NCBI GenBank assembly: GCA_041941305.1
Contig: JBGTQJ010000047.1
Coordinates: 5,824 to 69,823 of the forward strand
Direction: 5' to 3'
Origin: JANSWP01 sp041941305
Lineage (GTDB): Bacteria > Bacteroidota > Bacteroidia > Chitinophagales > Saprospiraceae
Length of the DNA stretch: 64,000 nt
Shown here: one piece after another, positions 27,851 through 36,191 of the stretch
Layout: each line of letters starts with the position of its first letter
Position numbering within the stretch: position 1 is the first letter of the stretch
Notes under the pieces: model-generated
Told to the model about the DNA's origin: nothing
What the model saw: only the letters and a program-made list of their open reading frames with translations
Database searches by the model: none
Position numbers and translations under genes: made by a program

Positions 27851-30532
27851 TTGGCAAGAAAAAGTACCATTGTAGCCGCGACACCTAAGAAAAAGTCAAC
27901 CGGAGCCAAAAAAATGACTCCAATGATGCAGCAGTATTTCAAATTCAAAGCGAAATACAAGGAAGCTATTCTGCTCTTTCGAGTTGGTGATTTTTATGAA
28001 ACATTTGGCGAAGATGCTGTAAAGGCTTCAAAGGCTTTGGGGATTATTTTGACCAAAAGAAATAATGGCGGTAATGATATAGAATTGGCGGGATTCCCAC
28101 ACCATGCAATGGATATGTACCTGCCACGTCTGGTTAGGGCAGGGTTTCGGGTAGCTATTTGCGAACAGTTGGAAAAACCAAGTCCACAAAAAAAGATTGT
28201 AAGAAGGGGCATTACCGAAGTAGTTACACCAGGAGTAGCGACAGATGAAAAATTGCTGGATCACAAAACCAACAACTACCTTGCTTCTCTTTCTTTTGGT
28301 AAAAAGGCTAGAGTAGGATTGGCATTTTTTGATATTTCAACAGGGGAATTTCTGGTATGTGAAGGTGATTGGAGTTACGCGGATAAACTATTGCAAAGCC
28401 TTAACCCATCTGAGGTCATCTTTTCCAAAGACCGAAAGGGTGAGTTTGAAAAGCGTTTTGGAGACAAGTTTTATACTTTCCCACTAGATGAATGGATATA
28501 CAGTCAGGATTATACAAGAGAAAAACTATTGGAGCAATTTGAAGTGCAAACGCTCAAGGGGTTTGGTATAGAAGAATTGGATTTGTCTCAAATAGCGGCT
28601 GGGGCTGTTTTACATTATTTGGCGACCACCGAAAATAAAAACCTCCGCCATGTTACTTCAATTAGTCGTATCCAGCCTGAAAGGTATGTTTGGTTGGATC
28701 GTTTTACCATCCGAAACCTGGAAATATTGCACAGCCCCCACGAGACAGGAGTGCCATTGGTGAAAATTCTCGACCAGACGATTTCTCCAATGGGTGCACG
28801 ACTTTTGAGGAAATGGGTGGTGTTGCCTTTGACCTCTATTCCCGCTATTGAGTCACGACTGGATGTGGTCGATTATTTCATTCAAAATGATGAACTTAAT
28901 CAGGATATCGAAAGCCATATTCGGCAAATTGGTGATTTAGAGCGGCTGATTTCCAAAGTACCTTTGGGTAAAATCAATCCAAGGGAGGTTGTTCAACTGA
29001 AACGAGCATTAGATGCCATAGAACCCGTTAAGGCTTTGTTGTCTGCAACGGAAAATGGTTATTTGCAGAAAATCGCTGAAGGGATAAATCCCTGCAAGGT
29101 TTTAAGAGAAGAAATCCAAAAACAAATAGTAGAAGAACCTCCAGTAAATTTGAACAAAGGAGGTGTGATCGCAGATGGATTTCATAGTGAATTGGACGAA
29201 CTAAGAGGATTGGTGAAAAACAGCAAGGACATCTTACTCGATATCCAAAGAACGGAAGCTGAAAAAACGGGAATTGACAACCTGAAAATAGGTTTCAATA
29301 ATGTCTTCGGGTATTACCTCGAAGTAACCAACAAATACAAGGACAAAGGTTTGGTGCCTGAAAATTGGATGCGCAAACAAACCCTTACCAATGCGGAACG
29401 CTACATTACAGATGAATTGAAGCAACTCGAAACCAAGATATTGGGAGCCGAAGAAAAAATATTGGAGCTTGAAGTTAAGCTATTCGAAGAGTTGGTTCAT
29501 GCTTTGGCTGAGTTTATTCAACCAGTCCAACACAATGCAAGCTTGGTCGCAAGAATTGATTGCCTGATGTCCTTCGCACGACTCGCAAAAAAACACAATT
29601 ATTGCAGACCAGAGATTAACGAAAGCCTGGTAATAGACATAAAGGAAGGTCGCCATCCCGTCATTGAGCAACAATTAGAATTAGGAGAATCCTATGTTCC
29701 CAATGATGTCTATTTGGACAATGAAGGGCAACAAATTCTAATGATTACAGGTCCAAATATGTCTGGGAAATCTGCTGTACTACGTCAAACTGCTTTGATA
29801 AGCCTAATGGCTCAAATGGGCTGTTTTGTCCCAGCTCAATCTGCTCAACTAGGCTTAATAGATAAGGTGTTCACCAGAGTGGGGGCTTCTGATAATATTT
29901 CTTCAGGAGAATCTACCTTCATGGTAGAGATGAATGAAACGGCAAGTATCATGAATAACATCTCGCCCAGGAGTTTGATTTTGTTGGATGAAATAGGACG
30001 AGGTACGAGCACTTATGATGGCATTTCCATTGCCTGGTCCATTGCAGAATATTTACATAGCCACGGAGATTTCCGACCCAAAACACTTTTTGCTACGCAT
30101 TATCATGAACTCAATGAACTCGCCAATAAATTTCCGAGAATCAAAAACTACAATATCGCTGTTAAGGAAATAGGACAAAAAGTGATCTTTCTAAGAAAGT
30201 TGGTGGCAGGGGGTAGTCAACATAGCTTTGGAATACATGTAGCTAAAATGGCTGGAATGCCCCGCAGTATTGTGGAAAGAGCAGCTCACCTACTTACTCA
30301 ACTGGAACAAAAATCCATCGAAAATGAAGTGGAATCCCCAGATGGAATATCCGCTCCACAAGCCCAAACTGAGGATATTTCTGCCATGAATTATCAATTG
30401 AGTATTTTTGAAACGGTCGATGAGACTGCTGGCAAACTCAAAGAAGCTTTGATGGATTTGGACATCAATACGATGACGCCTATTGAGTGTATGATGAAGT
30501 TGAATGAGTTGAGGAAGTTGATTGAGGAATAA
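27851..30532 (+). CDS. mutS: DNA mismatch repair protein MutS
   Basis: An 893-residue MutS. Domain I starts MTPMMQQYFKFKAKYKEAILLFRVGDFYETFGEDA, with the mismatch-wedging Phe and Glu in GDFYE. The clamp and lever regions follow, then the ATPase with Walker A GPNMSGKS (about residue 634), SSGESTFMVEMNE and Walker B LILLDEIGRGTSTYDG, and the helix-turn-helix end HVAKMAGMPRSIVERA. It recognises mismatches and recruits MutL. The start is a TTG at 27851 (MARKSTIV); an in-frame ATG at 27914 is possible but would leave a very short N-terminus. It stands alone. Confidence 0.97.
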   Translation: MARKSTIVAATPKKKSTGAKKMTPMMQQYFKFKAKYKEAILLFRVGDFYETFGEDAVKASKALGIILTKRNNGGNDIELAGFPHHAMDMYLPRLVRAGFRVAICEQLEKPSPQKKIVRRGITEVVTPGVATDEKLLDHKTNNYLASLSFGKKARVGLAFFDISTGEFLVCEGDWSYADKLLQSLNPSEVIFSKDRKGEFEKRFGDKFYTFPLDEWIYSQDYTREKLLEQFEVQTLKGFGIEELDLSQIAAGAVLHYLATTENKNLRHVTSISRIQPERYVWLDRFTIRNLEILHSPHETGVPLVKILDQTISPMGARLLRKWVVLPLTSIPAIESRLDVVDYFIQNDELNQDIESHIRQIGDLERLISKVPLGKINPREVVQLKRALDAIEPVKALLSATENGYLQKIAEGINPCKVLREEIQKQIVEEPPVNLNKGGVIADGFHSELDELRGLVKNSKDILLDIQRTEAEKTGIDNLKIGFNNVFGYYLEVTNKYKDKGLVPENWMRKQTLTNAERYITDELKQLETKILGAEEKILELEVKLFEELVHALAEFIQPVQHNASLVARIDCLMSFARLAKKHNYCRPEINESLVIDIKEGRHPVIEQQLELGESYVPNDVYLDNEGQQILMITGPNMSGKSAVLRQTALISLMAQMGCFVPAQSAQLGLIDKVFTRVGASDNISSGESTFMVEMNETASIMNNISPRSLILLDEIGRGTSTYDGISIAWSIAEYLHSHGDFRPKTLFATHYHELNELANKFPRIKNYNIAVKEIGQKVIFLRKLVAGGSQHSFGIHVAKMAGMPRSIVERAAHLLTQLEQKSIENEVESPDGISAPQAQTEDISAMNYQLSIFETVDETAGKLKEALMDLDINTMTPIECMMKLNELRKLIEE

Positions 30533-31029
30533 GAACAGGTATGGCTGCAATCCAATAGACATTCATTCGTTGGTTGTTTGTTCAAATGTGTAATTCTTCT
30601 TAAAAGGTAAAACAGAGAATTTTATTTATTATTTTTCAGGATGGTGATCCAACTTACGAAATCATTTTGGCAAAACCATTTTTGTATTTCTGCATGATAT
30701 GCAACCACCAAAGAAATTATTTAAATTCAAATTGTGAATCATTCTTTTGACCAAAATTAACATTCTCTAAATCTTTGATTCCAAATGAATAATCATTATA
30801 TTTGATGAATTAATCATTAAACCATTAGCGATACACCGCTCTTTTGTATCCCGTCTTTAAAGCTTCACATACCGCTCTTACTTAAAATATTTAGATTTTC
30901 CTAAGAAGAAAACCCTTTCACGTTACCTGCATTTAGTTTTGCGTGTTTTTCCTATCCCGTAGCTGGCATATCAGCTAATTCCTGAAATCAAATGAGTGCA
31001 ACTTTCCCTTCTCACTAAAATTAAAAACT
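30533..31029. other. Intergenic region upstream of the IPTL-CTERM gene
   Basis: About 500 AT-rich bases without a convincing gene. The word ACCGCTCTT occurs at 30835 and 30871. I see no tRNA or strong hairpin. The last 150 bases presumably carry the promoter and leader of the gene at 31030. Confidence 0.35.
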
Positions 31030-32370
31030 ATGAAAAAGTCCAACCTTTATTTATGGTTAATATCCGGCTTGATATTGCTTACCGGATTTTCGACTACTTT
31101 ATCAGGGCAAACTCTTTTTTGTCCTTGTGATCCCAATGCGCCTCCTTATCCTGGGATGGCAATGGAAAAAGATTCCTGGATGGATGCTGCTGGCGGGAAA
31201 TTTAAATTGGTTTGTACCAATCAAAGTCCTACCGGAGATTTTGTATGGTCTTATTGCCCTCCGGGGGGTGGTGCTCCGAAAGTTGTTGGAAGATGTGTTT
31301 ATCCGGGTGGGCAAAATTGCGATTGGGATATTGACAATTATTGGGTACACATTTGCAGGGACCCAAATAGTAACTGCGCTATAGTTGATATTTTTTGCAT
31401 AGATGAATGCAGAAAGATTACTGTGAATGTGAAATATAACAGCACCACAGGTTGTTGGGAAGAAGAAACTTCTTTCCGAAAACTTCATGACGAAACTTTT
31501 TTTGCCAGTCTAGACCCTACGGATAGCAATGATGATGGCATTCCTGATGAAGGGTTTAATATTTTGACTGATGGATTGTATCCTTTTCCACCGCCTCCAC
31601 TTCCTGCCGAATATGCAACTCGAATAGGCATCAATTTACATACAAGTGCCAATATCTGTGATTTTTCATGGGATATTGGCTTGCTCCATCCAACTGTGGA
31701 GCCCGGAGATTATATTATTTTGGAGGGGTTCACAATGGACAATATTAATTCCATCCATTCGGGTTTCACTGCTTCCAATATTTCCACAGGTTTGCAATTA
31801 ACCGTTATAGATGCTTTTGCTCCTGCAACTGGGGATTTTATTGCGTCACTCAGCCAACCCAGCCCTCAACTGACCAGCATTCAATATTTTGTAGTTGACC
31901 CGGATGCCAAACCATTTTACCAAAACCTTTTCTCCAATCATCCTGCTCCAATTGAAGAATTTGATTGGTCATGCCTGGAGGATTTCAGCGATATGCCGGG
32001 TTATATTTCTACAGCTGGTGTATTGTTTTGCCAAGCCGATATACCTACACTTTCCGAATGGGGGTTGATTTTGCTAACTCTTTTGCTCATAACCCTTAGT
32101 GCAGTAGCCATTTTACAAACACGTTCAGCAACAGTTGGAAATGATGGTGCAATTATAGTTACACAAGCAAGGATGCCAATTTGGGATAAAAAACTCTATT
32201 TATATGCTTTAAGAAAAACTTTATGGCTTTATCCAATTGCTCTGGTTGGCTTTTATTTAGGGTATGGATTTTTACAAGCAGCAGATTTTGTGGGTACACT
32301 GTTTGGAGTTGTGATAATCACTTATTTGGTTCACTACATTTTAATGTGGGATAGGAGAGATATGAATTGA
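31030..32370 (+). CDS. IPTL-CTERM secreted/membrane protein, putative exosortase H substrate
   Basis: A 446-residue protein. It has a signal peptide (residues 9-27), then a Cys-rich extracellular region (LFCPCDPNAPPYPGM, SYCPPGGGAP, IFCIDECRKITV) and a domain of about 150 residues that I cannot name. Residues 338-345 read IPTLSEWG, followed by a hydrophobic helix LILLTLLLITLSAVAIL: the IPTLxxWG-CTERM signal recognised by exosortase H. Such signals normally end the protein, but here about 84 more residues follow with two further hydrophobic segments (LWLYPIALVGFYLGYGFL and FVGTLFGVVIITYLVHYIL). The exosortase gene lies 177 bases downstream. The chemistry after sorting is unknown. Confidence 0.85.
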   Translation: MKKSNLYLWLISGLILLTGFSTTLSGQTLFCPCDPNAPPYPGMAMEKDSWMDAAGGKFKLVCTNQSPTGDFVWSYCPPGGGAPKVVGRCVYPGGQNCDWDIDNYWVHICRDPNSNCAIVDIFCIDECRKITVNVKYNSTTGCWEEETSFRKLHDETFFASLDPTDSNDDGIPDEGFNILTDGLYPFPPPPLPAEYATRIGINLHTSANICDFSWDIGLLHPTVEPGDYIILEGFTMDNINSIHSGFTASNISTGLQLTVIDAFAPATGDFIASLSQPSPQLTSIQYFVVDPDAKPFYQNLFSNHPAPIEEFDWSCLEDFSDMPGYISTAGVLFCQADIPTLSEWGLILLTLLLITLSAVAILQTRSATVGNDGAIIVTQARMPIWDKKLYLYALRKTLWLYPIALVGFYLGYGFLQAADFVGTLFGVVIITYLVHYILMWDRRDMN

Positions 32371-32372
32371 AA

Positions 32373-32425
32373 TTATATTATGTAGTGAGAACCGGCAATT
32401 TGCCTGTTCTCACTACATAATATAA
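32373..32425. repeat. Perfect 20-bp hairpin between the IPTL gene and xrtH
   Basis: 32373-32392 and 32406-32425 are exact inverted repeats, with an inner GGCAA/TTGCC extension. It starts three bases after the stop codon of the IPTL-CTERM gene. There is no T-tract, so it may stabilise the upstream mRNA or give partial termination. It resembles the other long intergenic inverted repeats of this window. Confidence 0.75.
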
Positions 32426-32547
32426 CTTCCAGATCGACCGAAGGGCAGAAAGGGTGTTTTAAAAATTTTGGGTAATTCGTCCAAAATTATTTGATCAAGC
32501 ATTTTGGTGAAAATTTTTAAATTCAGGTATCTCAAAAAAATCAACCT

Positions 32548-33159
32548 ATGAGTAAACGAAAACGAAAACAAAGAACAAGTAGTAGAAAAGCAAACAGTAA
32601 GAATATTCCCTCTCTTCGAAAAATATTGAAGAAGTGGTGGAAAGAAAAGCATCCAGTTTTACTTTTTGCCATGTGGTTTGTAGGTATTATAGTAATCCTT
32701 CATGTACTTCGTTATACTGATTTCTTTACAGATCGTCTTCATCCAACTATAATCCAGGCAAATGTACAAGGTGGAAATTGGTTATTGAATCTTTTGGGGT
32801 TTGAAACACAAGTTGATGGTAGTTCTATCTTTTCTTCCAAATTTGATATGAATATCGTTCATGGCTGCGATGCCATAGAAGCGATTATGATTTTAATTGC
32901 TGTTTTATTGGCTTTTCCTTCATCATTGAAACAAAAATTAGTTGGTGTTTTGACTGGAATAGCCCTTTTGACAACAATAAATTTAATTCGTGTGGCTAGC
33001 CTATTTTGGATTGGGGAACAACATCACGATTGGTTTGAATTTGCTCATATTGAATTGTGGCAATTCCTCTTCATTATTTTGACTTTGGCTTTTTGCACAA
33101 TCTGGATAGCTTGGTCTGTAGGAAAACTGAAATTTCATAAATCGAAAGAAAAAGCATGA
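32548..33159 (+). CDS. xrtH: Exosortase H (IPTLxxWG-CTERM-specific transpeptidase-like membrane enzyme)
   Basis: A 203-residue multi-pass membrane protein with a very basic N-terminus (SKRKRKQRTSSRKANSK) and about five hydrophobic segments. The exosortase catalytic triad is present in the expected order and spacing: Cys in VHGCDAIEAIM, Arg in INLIRVASLFW and His in FEFAHIELWQF. Exosortases are thought to cut C-terminal sorting signals and hand the protein to a surface anchor. The short length and the adjoining IPTL-CTERM protein point to the XrtH type. It overlaps the next gene by four bases (ATGA). Confidence 0.85.
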   Translation: MSKRKRKQRTSSRKANSKNIPSLRKILKKWWKEKHPVLLFAMWFVGIIVILHVLRYTDFFTDRLHPTIIQANVQGGNWLLNLLGFETQVDGSSIFSSKFDMNIVHGCDAIEAIMILIAVLLAFPSSLKQKLVGVLTGIALLTTINLIRVASLFWIGEQHHDWFEFAHIELWQFLFIILTLAFCTIWIAWSVGKLKFHKSKEKA

Positions 33160-33836
33160 AATCTGGTACCAACCATCTTTCTACAAAAAAAATCATTGGA
33201 CTTTTTCTAAAAGTCATTGGAATCTATGGACTATTTTTGATAATAGGTTTTTTATGGTTGAAAAATCCTTATTCCAATTGGTATCAGTGGTGGGGAAACA
33301 AAATGGAGACTCCGGCTTCATGGTTTGGATTGGTGGTACAATTTGAAGACAATCAGAAAAAAGATAAGGAGAAAAATGATATTCGAGGAGTGGTAATGGA
33401 TAAAGCCGTCATAGAACATTATAAAAAACAAGCAGAAGCAGGACTCATCACAGAAGCAGATGTACCAGCAGGAGATTTCCGATTTGATAGTTTCCGGCAA
33501 GGGTACTTTCCTACGGCTTTGTTATTAACGCTTATTTTGGCTTATCCTTTTGGCTTTTGGAAGCCAAGAATTAAGGCTGTTGTTTGGGGTTTGCTATTAA
33601 TACATCTCTTCTTTTGGTTCAAATCTTCTATCTGGATAGCATATATATGTACCCAAGTGGTTGAATTGCAACATCTTGGAGTCGAAAGTGTATTTTGGAA
33701 AAAAGTAGTAGCCTACAATTTTAGAGCATTTGTTGAAGATATGCCTTTACGAATAATTGTACCTATCCTAATCTGGTTCGTGGTAAGCTTTAAGGGAGAG
33801 GACTGGAAAAGGATAATTCGTTCAAAAAGTCTTTAG
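33156..33836 (+). CDS. Exosortase H-associated membrane protein
   Basis: A 226-residue protein with four to five hydrophobic segments (about 10-30, 108-130, 135-160, 195-215) and a hydrophilic stretch at about 48-105. The start overlaps the xrtH stop by four bases, so the two are co-translated. Proteins of this layout accompany XrtH in other genomes as far as I recall; no catalytic motif is visible. It may shape the substrate channel or supply a donor lipid (inference). Its 3' end overlaps the convergent tocopherol-cyclase-like gene by four bases. Confidence 0.65.
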   Translation: MKSGTNHLSTKKIIGLFLKVIGIYGLFLIIGFLWLKNPYSNWYQWWGNKMETPASWFGLVVQFEDNQKKDKEKNDIRGVVMDKAVIEHYKKQAEAGLITEADVPAGDFRFDSFRQGYFPTALLLTLILAYPFGFWKPRIKAVVWGLLLIHLFFWFKSSIWIAYICTQVVELQHLGVESVFWKKVVAYNFRAFVEDMPLRIIVPILIWFVVSFKGEDWKRIIRSKSL

Positions 33837-34813
33837 GATTTTTTTTCCCATAAGGTTTCCGCTTTACCAGCCACCTCCATTCCTGCGTTTTTTCCCGTAC
33901 CCTTAAAAATCAATTTGTTCCTTTCATAAAGATTTACTTCTAATATAGCCTGCATGCTTTCATTGACTTTACCTGTCATATTTCCCGAAATGGGCGCAAC
34001 CAAATCTCCTCCCCTTGCTTGTGTGGCTTTTATTTCCAGCCGATTTTTTTTGTCGTAAAAAGTTAGATAAACAATATTGGAATCATGAGATGCCTTCATT
34101 TTTGCTCCAGTATAAGTAGCAAAGCGATACAATTTCCCACTCATCAAAAAACCTACAATATAGCCAACAAAATGACTACCTAACCAGGGGATATTGGCAA
34201 CAGATGCCATTAATGATACTCGCTTATCACTATCAAAATGATTGCTTTGCATCCAAATCCAGGCATTCGGGAATGATCGTCCCCAATCTTTCTCCATATA
34301 TCCTCTGCCTTCAGAAAAGTTGATAGGTTTTTCATTTATCGATAAACTGCCCAGGATATTGTGATCCATACTCACCACTCCATGATAACATTGCATGAAT
34401 GGTACAAAGGAATACCATCCCATAATACCGGGAGCACCCAACATTTTTGGCCAAGGATAATGACTTTCAAATTTTAGATTTCCTTTTAAGTTGGGTAAAT
34501 TCAAATTTATTTCTTCTCGCGAAAAATAATTTTCCTCAATTCTAACGGCAAATTTATTGGTTGAGGGAATAAACTGAGCAGCTTTAAATTTATGATAACT
34601 CGAAGTACTATTTACACCATCCAATACCTGAATAAAGGCGTGTTGTTCTCCATCTTTCCCCAAAGATATACCTGGAATGACTGCCAAAATATGTTGCTCT
34701 GTCGGGTCAACTATTTTAAAATACCAACCTTCAAAATAATTGCTGGTTTTTCCCCATCCGTGATAGCGGTCTGGGTCCCAAAGGGCATTCCATTTATGTA
34801 TAAGTTGACGCAT
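33833..34813 (-). CDS. Tocopherol cyclase-like protein
   Basis: A 326-residue soluble protein when started at Met 34813 (MRQLIHKWNALWDPDRYHGW); a start 102 bases upstream would add a non-family hydrophobic piece. The family pattern is clear: PDRYHGWGKTSNYFEGWYFKIVDP near the N-terminus, AVIPGISLG, HAFIQVLDG, the middle GYMEKDWGRSFPNAWIWMQSNHF and a C-terminal beta-barrel part. Plant and cyanobacterial members close the chromanol ring of tocopherols; bacterial relatives outside phototrophs have unknown substrates. A gamma-tocopherol-methyltransferase-like enzyme is encoded at 42116. Confidence 0.85.
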   Translation of the reverse strand: MRQLIHKWNALWDPDRYHGWGKTSNYFEGWYFKIVDPTEQHILAVIPGISLGKDGEQHAFIQVLDGVNSTSSYHKFKAAQFIPSTNKFAVRIEENYFSREEINLNLPNLKGNLKFESHYPWPKMLGAPGIMGWYSFVPFMQCYHGVVSMDHNILGSLSINEKPINFSEGRGYMEKDWGRSFPNAWIWMQSNHFDSDKRVSLMASVANIPWLGSHFVGYIVGFLMSGKLYRFATYTGAKMKASHDSNIVYLTFYDKKNRLEIKATQARGGDLVAPISGNMTGKVNESMQAILEVNLYERNKLIFKGTGKNAGMEVAGKAETLWEKKS

Positions 34814-34958
34814 GAGCAAATTGATTTCCAGTAAGGTAAAAAAGAATAACTGGAAAAAGGACAAACTGTTTAGCGCTTCTCTGAAAAATCCCTGTTGAAA
34901 ATAAATAAGAGGCATGAGATTGGTGATTGATTATTGGGAATTTCATCAAGTATTACAA

Positions 34959-35342
34959 TTAAAAACTTGCTTTTTTCAAAAACCAGGCCTGCAAAATTGC
35001 AAAGTCTGCAACTATAATTGCTACAATTCCGATTGCTACATAGCCAACCGTATTGAGTCCAAAGCTTTGAGTCAAAATAATAATTGCACTCCCGATTACC
35101 CATAACCAGTCCTGCCAAATGATAACTTTAACTTGTTTGGTGGATGTAAAATTGCTTTGTGCAGTTCTGTAAAGTGAGATTGAAAATAATAGCAAGCCAA
35201 GTCCTATGAATATTAAAATTTTAGGTTGTGCTATGCCCATCCACATAGCCAGGGACATGTGAAAATAAGACATGGTTAATCCACTTAAAGCGGAGAATAA
35301 GGCATTAGCTATTAGGGTGATTTTTAATTTTTTATTTTGCAT
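34959..35342 (-). CDS. Small four-helix membrane protein, unknown
   Basis: A 127-residue protein with four hydrophobic segments (about 8-28, 42-60, 75-95, 100-120) and short loops. The first lines, LKITLIANALFSALSGLTM, resemble small hypothetical membrane proteins of Bacteroidota. It lies upstream of the tocopherol-cyclase-like gene on the same strand, 145 bases away, and downstream of the SRPBCC gene. I have no functional assignment. Confidence 0.6.
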   Translation of the reverse strand: MQNKKLKITLIANALFSALSGLTMSYFHMSLAMWMGIAQPKILIFIGLGLLLFSISLYRTAQSNFTSTKQVKVIIWQDWLWVIGSAIIILTQSFGLNTVGYVAIGIVAIIVADFAILQAWFLKKASF

Positions 35343-35444
35343 ATCAGATTGATTTGAGATTAAGGAATTATATCAGCAATTCTCATTTTAAAAAATTTAA
35401 CTAAAATTCGGTTTCAATTTTAATCAAATTTTTGTTCTGGCTCT

Positions 35445-35528
35445 GAGTAGCGGGGTTTTGAACCCCGTAGAATTTAGCGCACCTTCCCGATTACATCAGA
35501 AAATGCGGGGTTCAAAACCCCGCTACTC
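35445..35528. repeat. Perfect 23-bp inverted repeat with 38-nt loop
   Basis: 35445-35467 and 35506-35528 are exact inverted repeats containing the core GGGTTTTGAACCC, itself nearly palindromic. The same 13-bp core is in the inverted repeat at 45118-45199. It sits between genes of the same strand and has no T-tract. Confidence 0.85.
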
Positions 35529-35609
35529 AATCTTTTTACTAAGGTGAGAATTGCTGGAAATAAATTAAAGTGGTTTCTAAAGATTTGGTATTTAGTGGTT
35601 TACACTGTT

Positions 35610-36065
35610 TTATACACTTGTTGTAGAAACCTCCACAGAAGTTTCACACCTGTCCTTTAATGCCTCATTCATTTTTATGAAACCGGCTTTGGTTTTTTCC
35701 CCAATCATATTCAAAATCATATTGCTCAATATTCCTCTAAAATTTTCACCGTGGATAATTTTTGTTTTGTTTTCAGAGATTGACTCCAATAGAAAGTAGT
35801 GCTCCCCATCGAATAATCCCTTAACGAAAAGATGTCCTTCCCATCTAAATTCTTCTTCTGATTTACATTCTAAAATGGTTGGTTTAAACGTTTGAGGTTT
35901 TTGTCCCTCAATATTCATGGTGTTTTCCAGTTGAGCACCTTTTTTTGCTTCCCCTTTGATTTGAACAAAAGGATTCCAGTCCGCATATTTTTCAAAATCC
36001 ATCAATGTGTTCCAAACTTTTGATACTGGGCTGTTGATGATAATTTCTGTTTGAATGTTTTTCAT
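35610..36065 (-). CDS. SRPBCC-family (polyketide cyclase/START-like) protein
   Basis: A 151-residue soluble protein with the SRPBCC pattern: IQTEIIINSPVSKVWNTLMDFEKYADWNPFVQIKGEAKKG, a strand with EEFRWEGHLFVKGLFDGEHYFLLE, and the C-terminal helix ILNMIGEKTKAGFIKMNEALK. The fold encloses a hydrophobic ligand pocket; the ligand is not predictable. It is divergent from the AraC regulator at 36192, separated by a 21-bp-spaced direct repeat that could be that regulator's operator. Confidence 0.85.
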   Translation of the reverse strand: MKNIQTEIIINSPVSKVWNTLMDFEKYADWNPFVQIKGEAKKGAQLENTMNIEGQKPQTFKPTILECKSEEEFRWEGHLFVKGLFDGEHYFLLESISENKTKIIHGENFRGILSNMILNMIGEKTKAGFIKMNEALKDRCETSVEVSTTSV

Positions 36066-36124
36066 GATATTTTTTTTTGATTAAAATTGATAATGCAAAG
36101 ATGTAGGTGAAAGGGGTTTCAGAT

Positions 36125-36164
36125 ATTGACATCAAATGCCGATTGATTGACATTTGACGCCAAT
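36125..36164. promoter_or_regulatory. Candidate AraC-family operator in a divergent promoter
   Basis: ATTGACATCAAATGCCGAT (36125-36143) and ATTGACATTTGACGCCAAT (36146-36164) form an imperfect direct repeat (13 of 19 positions equal) spaced by exactly 21 bases. It lies between the SRPBCC gene (start 36065) and the AraC-family regulator (start 36192), the usual position for an autoregulatory site. Confidence 0.55.
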
Positions 36165-36191
36165 TCATTATTTTTGAAGAAAATCCTTGTA

